The notes under the pieces were generated by a model. The model searched no databases and was not told the origin of the DNA. It saw nothing but the letters and a program-made list of their open reading frames with translations. From an uncultured Tropicimonas sp. (lineage in GTDB: Bacteria; Pseudomonadota; Alphaproteobacteria; Rhodobacterales; Rhodobacteraceae): a stretch of 64,000 nucleotides of DNA. Position 1 is the stretch's first letter, and every line of letters starts with the position of its first letter. The position numbers were made by a program, and so were the translations under genes. Shown in pieces: positions 50,134 through 59,826 of this stretch. The stretch covers positions 1-64,000 of the forward strand of contig CANMIP010000010.1 of assembly GCA_947497945.1 (NCBI GenBank), in the 5' to 3' direction.

Positions 50134-51137
50134 GCCTTGGTCCTCCCCTCTGGGTCGAATTCGACCACGATCTTTCGCCGCGGCATCAGGGTGTCGAGAT
50201 TGGTGAAGGTGATCGATACGAGGATGATAACCCCGACAATGGCCTTGAAGGCGAAGGGGGTGATGCCGAGCAGGTTCAGCCCGTTCTGCACGACCGCCAG
50301 CAGCAGGATGCCGAGCACCGTGCCGAGCACCGTGCCGCGTCCGCCGCCCAGGGTTGCGCCGCCCAGGACCACGGCTGCCAGCACATCGAGTTCGCGGCCG
50401 TAGAGCGCATTGGGTACCACTTCGCGCACGACATGCACCTGCATCAGCCCGGCAATGCCGGCGCAGAGGCCGAGCCAGCCATAGGCGAAGCTCTGCACGA
50501 GCCAGATCCGGGCGCCCGAGCGCCGCGCCGCCTCCGGATCGGAGCCGAAGCCATAGACCTGCCGGCCGAAACCGGTCCGGGCGAGGATGAGCCATGTCAC
50601 CGCCACCATGCAGAGCATGACGATGACGGGCAGGTACAGCGTTGCCGTGGCGCGGCCCTCGCCGAGGGTCAGGATGGCCACCCGGCTGTCGAGCCAGTCG
50701 GGGATATTGTAGATGGAGCGGCCCTTGGTGAGGAACATCAGCAGGCCGAAATAGAGATTGTAGGTGCCGATCGCCGCGATGATCGAGACGATGCGGAAGC
50801 GGTGGATCAGCAGGGCGTTGAAGAGGCCGAGCGAAAGCCCCGTGAGCATCGCGGCCAGCCCGCCGAGCAGCCAGTTGCCGCCGCCGATCTGGATCATCAG
50901 CGTCACGGCGACATATTGCACGACCGATGCGGCGACCGAGAAGGAGATGTCGATCCCGCCCGAGATCAGCACCACCAGCAGGCCGACGGCGAAGATCAGG
51001 TTCACGGACTGGTTGTAGAGCAGGTCGAACAGGTTCTGCACGCTCAGGAAGCCGTCGGCGGTCAGCGCGAGCCCGGCGGACAGGATCAGCAGGATCCCCA
51101 GCAGGATGGCTTCCACGCTCGGGATGGATCTGGGCAT
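50130..51137 (-). CDS. Sugar ABC permease 1 (second importer)
   Basis: A 335-residue RbsC-type permease with about nine helices and the markers VVLISGGIDISFSVAASVVQ, VSIIAAIGTYNLYFGLLMF and AAVVLGGATLGGGRGTVLGT. It appears intact. Its ATG (51135-51137) lies inside the end of the ATPase frame. With permease 2 it should form a heterodimer, unlike the single-permease first importer. Confidence 0.9.
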   Translation of the reverse strand: MPRSIPSVEAILLGILLILSAGLALTADGFLSVQNLFDLLYNQSVNLIFAVGLLVVLISGGIDISFSVAASVVQYVAVTLMIQIGGGNWLLGGLAAMLTGLSLGLFNALLIHRFRIVSIIAAIGTYNLYFGLLMFLTKGRSIYNIPDWLDSRVAILTLGEGRATATLYLPVIVMLCMVAVTWLILARTGFGRQVYGFGSDPEAARRSGARIWLVQSFAYGWLGLCAGIAGLMQVHVVREVVPNALYGRELDVLAAVVLGGATLGGGRGTVLGTVLGILLLAVVQNGLNLLGITPFAFKAIVGVIILVSITFTNLDTLMPRRKIVVEFDPEGRTKA

Positions 51138-52620
51138 TGATCATCGCCTCCAGCTCGTCTTCCCCGACATCGCCCGGAGCGAGTTCGCGCGCGATGCGGC
51201 CGTTGCGCAGGATGAGGACGCGGTCGGAATGGGTGTGGATCTCGCTGGCCTCGTCGGAGATCAGGATGATGGCCATGCCCTGGTCCGCAAGCTCCCGCAC
51301 GATCTGGAAGATCCCGGCCTTGGCGCCGACATCGACCCCGACGGTGGGGCTGTCGAGAATGAGGATGCGCGGATTGGTGGCCAGCCATTTGGCGATCGCG
51401 ATCCGCTGCTGCTTGCCGCCCGAGAGCGCGTTCACCGGCAGGTCCGGCGAGCTGACCTTGGTGCCCAGGCGCGCGATCCAGTTGGTGCAGAGATCCCGGG
51501 CGCGTCGCGGGCTGAGATAGAACCAGGGCCGGGACAAGGCCGGCAGGGTGGTGATCGCCGTGTTGCGGATGATGGATCGGGTCTGGTGCAGGCCGAGATT
51601 GAGGCGGTCTTCCGACAGGTAGGCCACACCGGCGCGGATCGCGTCGCCATTGGAGCGGAAACGCACCGCCTTGCCATCAATGGCGAGCGTGCCGGAATCC
51701 GGCGCGGTCATGCCGAAGACCGTCTGTGCAATCTCGGTTCGCCCGGAGCCGAGCAGCCCGGTCAGGCCGAGGATCTCGCCTTGCCGCAGCGCGAAGCTGA
51801 TGTCGTCATATTCTCCGCGCCGGGTCAGGTTCCTGAGTTCGAGCACGGTGTCGCCGAAGCCGGGAGTGCTGCGCGGCGCCTCCTCGATTTCGAGCCCGGT
51901 CATGAGGCGCGACAGCTTGCGCGTGGTCATGCCGTCGGTCGGATAGGTGCCGACAAGCGCACCGTCGCGCAGGACGGTCACGCGCGAGCAGATCTCGATC
52001 ACCTCGGCCAGCCGGTGGCTGACGAAAACGATGGAGATCCCGCGTTCCGACAGGCCCCGGACGATGGCGAGCAGGTTTTCCGTTTCCGACCGGGTCAGAG
52101 AGGCGGTGGGCTCGTCCATGAAGATGATCCGCGCCTCGGCCCGCAACACGCGCGCAATCGCCACGAGCTGCCGCTTGGCGATGCTGAGAGACGAGAGCTT
52201 GGCGGAGGGGGCGATCTCGACGCCAAGCTCCTCGAGGGCCTGCGACGCGCGGGCATGAACATCCCGCCTCCGCTGCGCCTTCAGCGGGCGGGCGACGAAG
52301 TCGTCGAACACCACGTTCTCGGCCACGCTGAGATCGGGGAAGAGCGACAGGTCCTGCCAAATGACGTGAATCCCGCGTTGCTTCGCCTCGGAGGGCGAAA
52401 TGCGCCCCACCGGCTCCGCATCGCCAAAGCGGAACGTGGCGCCCGGATCGGGCGAATAGACACCGTTTATGATCTTGATCAGGGTGCTCTTGCCGCAGTC
52501 ATTCTCGCCGACGATGCAGTGCACCTCACCGCGTTTCAGGTCGAAATCGACCGAGTCGAGAGCTTGCAGGGCAGCGAATCTCTTGGAGATCGATCTGGCC
52601 CGGATCGCGTAGTCTTCCAT
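51130..52620 (-). CDS. Sugar ABC ATPase (second importer), stop codon missing
   Basis: About 496 residues of a two-domain RbsA-like ATPase. First domain: Walker A GENDCGKST (Asp where Gly is usual) and IIFMDEPTASL. Second: GLLGSGRTE, LSGGKQQRIAIAKW and ILDSPTVGVDVGAK. Family homology ends at GEDELEAMINA, just where permease 1 starts, but no stop occurs there. The frame runs on through permease 1 in another frame and joins permease 2 in frame, to 49207. The codon after MINA is CAG (51130-51132). If it had been TAG, permease 1 would still read MPRS, so a TAG-to-CAG change is possible. I give the homologous part only. Confidence 0.8.
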
Positions 52621-52720
52621 TGCCTGTTCTTTCGGTCGTGGCCCGCCATCCTGTCGTGCGGCGCCCAACGCAGGTATCTGCGCGGCCCGGTGCGGGGCCG
52701 CGCGTCCGGTGTCGTGTGGT

Positions 52721-53709
52721 TCAGAGGCCCAGGTCGGCCAGCCCGTCCACCGTTTCGGTGCTCAGCTCGATCGGAAGGTTGGCGAAGATGTTGGTGCCGT
52801 CCAGCGTGACGGGCCCAAGCACCGGAAGGTCGTCGCCATCCGCCACGGAGCCGCCCTCGACCAGCAATTGGCCAAGCTCGACAAAGGCCTTGCCGGCTTC
52901 GAGCGGGCTCCAGACGTAGCCGCCCGTGATGGCGCCGCTATGGACCAGCTTCTGGCCCTGCCCGGCCGAGAACAGGCCGACTACCTTGACCTCGCCGATC
53001 AGGTTGCGCTCCTCGACGGCCCGCGCCGCGCCGATCGGTCCTTGCGATCCGAAGGCGAGGATGCCGGAGAGGTCCTCGTTGGCCCGGATCAGGTCGAGCG
53101 TCGTGTTGCGGCTGTCATCCACGCTCTCGGCCACGCCGAACCGGTCGGAGACCTGCTTCATGTCCGGGCAGGCTTCGGCGAGATATTCGACGGCGGCATC
53201 GGCCCAGGCGTTATGCGCGGGAACCGTCAGGCTGCCGACATAGACCGCGTAGGAGCCAGCGCAACCAGTCTGCTCGGCAAAGAGCTTGCCATGGGCGACG
53301 CCGAGATCCTTCGAGGAGACGAGTTCGAAATTGTAATCCTTGTTCATCGAGGCAGTGGACTCATGGGTGATGACCTTGATCCCGGTCTCCATCGCCTTTT
53401 TCAGGACCGGCTCCAGGACCTCCGCGTCATTGGGCACGACGCCGATCACATCCACGCCCCGGGCGATCAGGTCCTCCACGGCGCGCACCTGCAGCGCAGG
53501 GTCGGGGGGCTGGTCGGGCCGACCATGAAGGCCTCGACGCCAAGCTCTTCGCCCTTCTCCTCGATCCCCATCTCCATGGCGTTGAACCAGGGAATGCCGC
53601 CGACCTTGACGACGACGCCGATCTTGGTCTGGGCCATGGCTGCCGTGGACAGCCCGACCAGCAGCGCCAGCGCCGAGCCGGCGCCGAGCAGAGTGGATGC
53701 AAGTTTCAT
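52721..53709 (-). pseudogene. Sugar-binding protein (second importer), frameshifted
   Basis: A periplasmic binding protein of the ribose/AI-2 type, about 329 residues when repaired. ATG 53709 (GGAGGAAAAC upstream) gives a signal peptide and TKIGVVVKVGGIPWFNAMEMG. After MVGPTSP the frame is broken in a run of six G on the plus strand (53504-53509). The downstream frame continues ALQVRAVEDLIARGVDVIGVVPND to the end at 52721, with HESTASMNKDYNFELV and GLFSAGQGQKLVHSG conserved. One extra base in the run would restore the frame. The lesion is in a homopolymer, so a sequencing error or slippage is possible. Confidence 0.8.
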
Positions 53710-53873
53710 GTTTTCCTCCCAGGTTGCGAACTTCGTGCGTCGCGTAGGGGGCGCCGGCACGGCCGCGAGCGCCGGGCCGGTGCGGGTGTGCAATCCCGCG
53801 TGACCTCCGTCATCAATCCCTCCCAGGTCCCTGATGAACGGCTCCGATCTCCCGTCGCTTCGAACCGATTCTA

Positions 53874-53887
53874 TCGAAACGTTTCGA
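53874..53887. promoter_or_regulatory. LacI-type operator TCGAAACGTTTCGA
   Basis: A perfect 14-bp palindrome, with an extra half-site TTCGAACCG 4 bases to its left (53859-53867), in the divergent region between the second importer (start 53709) and the aldehyde dehydrogenase (start 54099). It contains the same GAAACGTTTC core as the site upstream of lacI, the best evidence that one regulator acts on both loci. Confidence 0.75.
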
Positions 53888-54014
53888 GAAAGCTATGGGC
53901 GAAGATGATTTCTGGCAAAATCGGCTGGAGCTCTGTGACGTCTGGGTGTTTCTTGGCCTTTATGTAAGGGGTTCTGCCCAATCGCCGCGGAAGTGCGCAA
54001 TCTGCAAGTAAAAA

Positions 54015-54028
54015 TCGAAACAGTTCGA
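54015..54028. promoter_or_regulatory. LacI-type operator TCGAAACAGTTCGA
   Basis: A 14-bp near-palindrome (12 of 14 positions symmetric) lying 70 bases upstream of the aldehyde dehydrogenase ATG. It is similar to the site at 53874 and probably the second operator of this divergent region. The rest of 53710-54098 shows no gene. Confidence 0.6.
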
Positions 54029-54098
54029 ATCTGTCTTGCAATATGTCCAGCTTTCAAACCATCCTGTGGCAGGACTCACGCCCATTTGGGAGGATGGC

Positions 54099-55532
54099 AT
54101 GACCAAACAGCACAAGAATTACATCAATGGAGCCTTCGTCGATCCGACGGGTACGATGATCCCCGTGGACAACCCGGCAACCGGAGCGGTGCTCTCGGAG
54201 ATCCCGGACACGCCGGTCGAGCAGGTCGATGCGGCCGTGGAAGCGGCGAAGGGATCGCAACGGGCCTGGGAGGCGCTGCCGGCCATCGAGAGGGCGGGCT
54301 ACCTGCGCAAGATCGCAGCCAAGATCCGCGAGAACGTGCCGGAGATTGCCAAGACCATTGTCGAGGAGCAGGGCAAGGTCATGGGGCTGGCCGAGGTCGA
54401 GGTCGGCTTCACCGCCGATTACATGGATTACATGGCCGAATGGGCGCGCCGCATCGAGGGCGAGATCATCACCTCCGACCGGCCGGGCGAGAACATCTTC
54501 CTGTTCCGGCAGGCGATCGGTGTCATTGGCGGGATCCTGCCCTGGAACTTCCCCTTCTTCCTGATCGCGCGCAAGCTGGCCCCGGCGCTGGTGACCGGCA
54601 ACACAATCGTCATCAAGCCGTCCAAGGAGACCCCGAACAACGCGGCCGCCTTCATGGATCTAGCGGCCGAGGTCGGCCTGCCCGATGGCGTGGTCAACAT
54701 GATCTACGGACACGGCTCGACCACCGGGAACGCGCTCTGCGACAACCCCGATGTCGGGATGCTGAGCTTCACCGGTTCCGTCGATACCGGGACGCGGATC
54801 ATGGCGGCTGCGGCCAGGAACATCACCAAGGTGAATCTGGAGCTTGGCGGCAAGGCACCGGCAATTGTCTGCGCGGACGCGGATCTCGAGCTTGCGGCGA
54901 AGGCGATCACCGCCAGCCGCGTGATCAATTCCGGACAGGTCTGCAACTGTGCCGAGCGGGTCTATGTCGAGCGCGCCGTTGCGGATGAGTTCATGGCGCT
55001 GTTGTCGAAGCACATGTCCGCGAGCACCTTCGGCAACCCGCTGGAAGACCTGAGCGTGGATTACGGCCCGATGATCAACAAGGCCGGGCTCGACAACGTT
55101 GCCGGCCTGGTTGAACGCGCCAAGGCCGCCGGGGCCGAGGTCGTGACGGGCGGCGAGATCGCGGATCTCGGAACCGGGAACTACTACCAGCCCACCGTCC
55201 TTGCCGGCGTCGCTCAGGACAGCGAGATCATGCAGACCGAGGTCTTCGGACCTGTCCTGCCGGTCAATGTTGTCGATGACCTGGAGCAGGCGATTGTCCG
55301 CTCCAATGACAGCGATTTCGGCCTGACCTCTTCGATCTACACCCGCGACATCGGCGCCGCCATGCGGGCCTGCCGTGAGATCAAGTTCGGCGAGACCTAT
55401 ATCAACCGCGAGAATTTCGAGGCGATGCAGGGCTATCACGCGGGTGTTCGCAAGTCGGGTATCGGCGGAGCGGATGGCAAGCACGGGCTCTATGAGAACA
55501 CCCAGACTCACGTCGTCTATCTGCAAAGTTGA
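54099..55532 (+). CDS. aldA: AldA-type (lactaldehyde/glycolaldehyde) dehydrogenase
   Basis: A 477-residue NAD aldehyde dehydrogenase. ILPWNFPFFLIARKLAPAL, GSVDTGTRIMAAAARN, the general-base Glu in ELGGKAPAIV and the nucleophile Cys282 in SGQVCNCAERVYVE match E. coli AldA closely. It would oxidise L-lactaldehyde from the FucA step to L-lactate. ATG 54099 follows GGGAGG. Two operator-like palindromes upstream place it with the LacI regulon, divergent from the second importer. Confidence 0.92.
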   Translation: MTKQHKNYINGAFVDPTGTMIPVDNPATGAVLSEIPDTPVEQVDAAVEAAKGSQRAWEALPAIERAGYLRKIAAKIRENVPEIAKTIVEEQGKVMGLAEVEVGFTADYMDYMAEWARRIEGEIITSDRPGENIFLFRQAIGVIGGILPWNFPFFLIARKLAPALVTGNTIVIKPSKETPNNAAAFMDLAAEVGLPDGVVNMIYGHGSTTGNALCDNPDVGMLSFTGSVDTGTRIMAAAARNITKVNLELGGKAPAIVCADADLELAAKAITASRVINSGQVCNCAERVYVERAVADEFMALLSKHMSASTFGNPLEDLSVDYGPMINKAGLDNVAGLVERAKAAGAEVVTGGEIADLGTGNYYQPTVLAGVAQDSEIMQTEVFGPVLPVNVVDDLEQAIVRSNDSDFGLTSSIYTRDIGAAMRACREIKFGETYINRENFEAMQGYHAGVRKSGIGGADGKHGLYENTQTHVVYLQS

Positions 55533-55593
55533 GCCAGGACCAAGGTCCAGGCGGGCGGCCTGACCGGGGCCGTCCGCCCTCCCGGCACCAAAT

Positions 55594-55625
55594 CCGGGCC
55601 CGTCAACCAGTTTGACCGGGCCCGG
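55594..55625 (+). terminator. Hairpin after aldA
   Basis: CCGGGCCCGTCAA (55594-55606) pairs with TTGACCGGGCCCGG (55612-55625) with a single bulge and a 5-nt loop, followed by CTTTCC. A weaker hairpin (GGCGGGCGGCC/GGCCGTCCGCC) lies just before it. Nothing else is seen in the 350 bases between aldA and the protease start at 55880. Confidence 0.65.
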
Positions 55626-55879
55626 CTTTCCATTTGGCGCGCCTTCACGCCGCTTCCGGTTGGGCCGGCCTGCCGGGCATCGCTGCGTGGATGTCCACCG
55701 CCCGGGTTTTCGTGCGATGCGAGCGCGATGTCCGGCAGATCGGTTGGAACTTAGCCAATCGACACATTTTCGACACCCGTCGACCCAAGAGCTTTCTTGC
55801 AAGTCTCTCCCGCTTTTCTGGCCGAGTCAGCGACCGAAATCGCGATTCAAGCCCTGAATCATACCCCGCGGAGACAGCA

Positions 55880-57899
55880 ATGTGTGAGATTTGTGGCCAG
55901 TTCAATCCGTTCCAGAATGATTGGCTCCACGCTGGAAGCAATCTCGACGAGTCCGGATCCGGACAATTTGAGGCATCTCAGATCAGCGGTACATTCGATC
56001 GTGGCGAGATCTTCGCGTCGAGCTGACACTGACAGTGGCGCAACGCTGACCTCTTCGGCGAACGGGCTTCCGGCCTTCACCAACGACCAGATCGCTCACC
56101 AGATCTCGACCCAGACCTGGCAGGATGCCGGCTACTCGCCGCATGACTGGGCCGGCATCGACCTGTCGGACAACACGCCCGACATTCTCAATGTCGACTA
56201 TTTGGCAATGAACGCGACCGGGAAGTATTTGTGTCGAACTGGCTCTCGACATCTGGACCGCGACAACCGGGCTGGTCTTCTCCACGGCGACCCCGCCATC
56301 CGGGGCCGACCCGGATATCGCCTTCGATGACGAGGCCGGTCTGTCGGCCTATACATGGACCAGGTTCAGCGGCGAGGACATCACCAAGACCGAGATCCAT
56401 ATCGGCAAGTCCTGGTACGATTACACGGAATCGTGCATGGATTCCTTCTCTCTGCGCACCGCGATGCACGAGATCGGCCATGCGCTCGGACTTGCGCATC
56501 CGGGCAGCTATGACGCCAGCTAGGGCAGGATCACCTATGCGCAGAGTGCGGAATTTGCCAATGACAGCTGGCAGACCTCCATCATGTCCTATTTCAGCCA
56601 GTCCGAGAACACGGCAACGGACGCGACCCGGGCCAACACCTTCACCCCGATGGCGGCGGACCTGCTGGCGATCAGCAACATGTACGGACAGTCGAATTCG
56701 CTGCGGCTCGGCGATACGGTCTATGGCGTCGGATCGACGGCCGGCGACGCCTATGACCTGCTCGAACAGGCCTGGCAATCCATGGCCTTCACCATTGTCG
56801 ACAGTGGTGGCATCGACACGCTGAACTTCTCCTTCACGATGATCGGGCAGTCGATCAACCTGTTGGCGGAAGCGTTCTCGAATGTCGGCGGGATCATCGG
56901 CAATATGACGATCGCGCGTGGCACGGTGGTGGAGAATGCGATCTCCGGGGGCGGCGATGACGTTCTGACCGGCAATGATGCGAATAACCGGCTGGAAGGC
57001 GGCGCCGGCGACGATGGTCTGTCTGGCGGGGCGGGCGACGACATTCTTGTCGGCGGCGACGGCAATGACACCCTGAGCGGCGGAGCGGGCAACGATACGC
57101 TTGTCGTGGATGGCGGCGACACGGTCGATGGCGGCGCCGGCACGGATATTCTGGACCTGCGTGGCTAGGGATCGGTGTCCGTTGCCTACGCGGCGGGATC
57201 GGCAACCGATGACATCGTCACCTTTGCGGATGGACGGACGGTTGGCTTCTCCGGGATCGAGGAGATCCTGACGGACCAGGGGGAACCGACACAATCCGTC
57301 GAGCCGACTGAGCCGGAACAGCCGACGGAACCCGTCGCGCCGGTGGAGCCGACTGAGCCGGAACAGCCGGAAACCCCCACGGACCCGACGCTGCTCACCG
57401 GGACCAGCGGCAATGACACGATCAAGGGCGGGGACGCCTCGGAGACGATCGAAGGGCTGGCCGGGGATGACAGGCTCTATGGCAATCTCGGCGCGGACAG
57501 CCTGTCGGGCGGCGATGGTGCGGACCGTCTCTATGGCGGCGAAGGCTCAGACAAGATCTACGGCAAGAATGGCGATGACTGGATCAAGGCCGCTGCGGGC
57601 GATAATGTCGATGACGGTCGGGATACGGACATGCTGGATCTGACCGGCCTCGGCGCGGTGACGGTGACGTTCGACGCGGGCTACACGAATCGCGGCCTCG
57701 TGGCATTGTCCGACGGCGACACAATCCAGTTCCGCAATATCGAGATGATCATCGCCGACGCCGCGTCGTCGGATGTGATCGCGTCGGCAGCCCTGGAAGC
57801 CGCCTATGGCCGTGACATCCCCTTTTGGAAGATGATGTTGCCATGTTGTCCTGTATCGCCCCCGACCTGGAACCGTTCGCTATCGACCTGATCGCCTGA
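55880..57899 (+). pseudogene. Serralysin-like RTX metalloprotease, multiply broken
   Basis: Pieces of one M10B protease are spread over three frames. The start MCEICGQFNPFQNDW (ATG 55880) is typical of Roseobacter secreted proteases. Then come FTNDQIAHQISTQTW, the zinc site HEIGHALGLAH (from 56467), the Met-turn [11 protein letters not shown], and two blocks of GGxGxDxLx calcium repeats (about 56965-57125 and 57410-57560) separated by a PTEPEQP-rich linker. Lesions: frameshifts near 56020, 56232 and 57825, and in-frame TAGs at 56521-56523 and 57166-57168. The ancestral end FAIDLIA precedes TGA 57897-57899. The catalytic motifs survive, so decay is recent. It would have been exported by a type I system. 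Confidence 0.82.
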
Positions 57900-58424
57900 G
57901 CAGGGGCGTGCCGGTGGGGCGGTGATCACTGCCAGGCGCCCCTTCGGGAACTCCGCGACGCGCCCGGCTCCGCTTTCGACCGAAAGCCCGGGCGCCCTTG
58001 CGCTATGGCCATTTCGGCCCTCTGTCTCTCAACACCGGATCAGGCGGGCCCCGCGACACCGTCGCAAATTCCCCGCGATCGGGTTTGATCGAAGGTGAGG
58101 AGCTTCCGCGGCAGGGAGAGGTGGGCTTTGGCGCATGGCCACTCCTGGTTGCCGGCCACGAAACGCGGATCCCTGATCGAGACCTTGCGACATCACCCCG
58201 AGATCCGTCCGAGCGTTTCCCGGTCCGAGTAGCGGCCCTTCAGATTGTTTCCAAAGCGTTGACAGTAGCAAAAAAATTAACGAATTGCTCAGCTGCCGTC
58301 TTGAAAAGAACGTATTTTTTGAAAATCTTTGCCAGATTTGTTAACGGTTGGGCCATCAAAGCTGATTCTACATTCCAACTTGCCGATGATTACAGTTCAG
58401 GCAACGCAAGACAAATAAGAGGTA
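57900..58424. other. Intergenic region between protease remnant and VPLPA-CTERM gene
   Basis: A stem AGGGGCG (57902-57908) with CGCCCCT (57937-57943) just after the protease end may be its old terminator. The right part (58250-58420) is unusually AT-rich and likely carries the promoter of the next gene. No gene recognised. Confidence 0.5.
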
Positions 58425-59192
58425 ATGGTGTCCATGTTTCTTCGTTTTCCCATCGCGGCGCTCGCGACCGCCACGGTCCTAGGCCTTTCCCTGGCCGGTC
58501 CGATCGCTTCCAGCCCCTACTTCCCGGAGACCCCCCTGCCCACAGGCGAGTTCAAGCTTGAGAAGCAGGCCAGCAGCATTTTTGACGGCGTCGGCGATTC
58601 CAGGGTCAAGATCCACGGTGAAAACGTCAGCAGTAGCACAGGGCTCGAGGTCCTGGCCGGTGGTTTCGCCGTGAAGATCAAGGACAGCAGCCCGGCTGAC
58701 AATTTCATAGCCTGGTGTGTGGATACCTTCGAATATCTCGATCTCAGAGTGAGATACGAGGTGACCAGCGATCCCTTCAGCGGGCGCGACGATCCCGACA
58801 TCAATGAAGCCAAGCAGTCCCTGATCGCCAATCTCTTCGACACGGCCTATGACACGCTGCTCGGGGCGATCCCCAATGATGGCGAATCCGCAGCCTTCCA
58901 ACTTGCTCTGTGGGAGATAGTGAACGAAACCGGTCGCGCTTTGGACGTCACGACCGGAGCCTTTTACGCGACCGTCCGCAGTGGTGGTGTGCTGACGAGG
59001 GCCAATGCGCTTCTTGCCGGGCTCGATGCCAGTGCCGAGCGCAAGTACAATCTGGTGTTTCTCGAAGCCAAGGGGACCGGGCAGGATCTTTTGACTGTCG
59101 TTCCCGTCCCCGTGCCGGCCTCTGCGCTGCTGTTGCTGGGGGCGCTTGGCGGTCTCGGCTCGGTGGCACACCGCCGTCGGCGTCGCGCCTGA
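58425..59192 (+). CDS. VPLPA-CTERM sorting-domain surface protein
   Basis: A 255-residue exported protein: signal peptide (hydrophobic stretch 8-25), a central domain with a single Cys in NFIAWCVDTFEYLDL and AFQLALWEIVNETG, and a C-terminal sorting tag VPVPASALLLLGALGG followed by HRRRRRA. The VP(x)PA motif, helix and Arg tail are the VPLPA-CTERM tag recognised by an exosortase (XrtD type) in Rhodobacteraceae. It is likely cleaved and displayed or secreted with exopolysaccharide. RBS AAGAGG precedes ATG 58425. Confidence 0.88.
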   Translation: MVSMFLRFPIAALATATVLGLSLAGPIASSPYFPETPLPTGEFKLEKQASSIFDGVGDSRVKIHGENVSSSTGLEVLAGGFAVKIKDSSPADNFIAWCVDTFEYLDLRVRYEVTSDPFSGRDDPDINEAKQSLIANLFDTAYDTLLGAIPNDGESAAFQLALWEIVNETGRALDVTTGAFYATVRSGGVLTRANALLAGLDASAERKYNLVFLEAKGTGQDLLTVVPVPVPASALLLLGALGGLGSVAHRRRRRA

Positions 59193-59240
59193 TCCGTATT
59201 TCGGCCTCCGCCTGCCGGAGCGACCTAAGAGGATTTCAGT

Positions 59241-59280
59241 AGGGCCCGCTTCTGCATGAAGGAGCGGGCCCTTCGCTTTT
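59241..59280 (+). terminator. Rho-independent terminator after the VPLPA-CTERM gene
   Basis: A perfect 10-bp stem AGGGCCCGCT (59241-59250) with AGCGGGCCCT (59263-59272), a 12-nt loop, then TCGCTTTT. It lies about 50 bases after the stop codon. Confidence 0.85.
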
Positions 59281-59826
59281 CTGGCCGAACATGCTCCGCC
59301 GAGGGTGTTTCGTAGCCTGTCGGGCTTTGATGCGTGCCGCGACTCCAGCGGCCCTGGTTTCCGGAGCCGCGCTTTCTTGCAAGATGAAATGACGTCCAGA
59401 GCGCATGTCCGGCGATGACTTCAGTGCACTCTCGGGTATCCCAGCCCCTTCGGCAGCGGCGCTGACGACCTCTTGATACGGCCGAATCCGGTCTTGCAGC
59501 ATCGGCGCGCGTTTGCCTTGCTGCCGGTCTCCAACGGCTCTTGCCGCTATACCACGACCTCGGAACGCAAATTGAATCCCCTCGGGGAACGAGAGCAAAA
59601 GAGACTGTCCTCGCGAACAGCCGGTCGGTGGAGAGGCTGGACCGGCCCTGCGTTTTGCCGGCTACATCAAGGTGTCCGGAAAGGACGGGCAGACGACCGG
59701 GGTGAGGTCGCCCCGTCAGAACAGGATGTGGCTCTCCTTTCAAATATGACCGTCGGATTCGGGGGCCGGGGAGGGCGCAGTTCGTTGGAATCCTGAGAGG
59801 ATTTTGAATAAGATTAAGGTATTTGA
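59281..59826. other. Intergenic region, no gene recognised
   Basis: Open frames occur on both strands (minus 59236-59598 reads VVSAAAEGAGIPESALKSS and then ARIKARQATKHPRR), but none matches a family I know. They could be a remnant of an older gene. Codon pattern is weak and the right end is AT-rich (59790-59830), likely the promoter of the next gene. Confidence 0.4.

Noticed and set aside
49207-52668. A natural ATPase-permease fusion protein of about 1150 residues
   Set aside because: The middle third is permease 1 in a wrong frame. Permease 1 itself is intact with its own ATG, so the long frame is a result of a lost stop.
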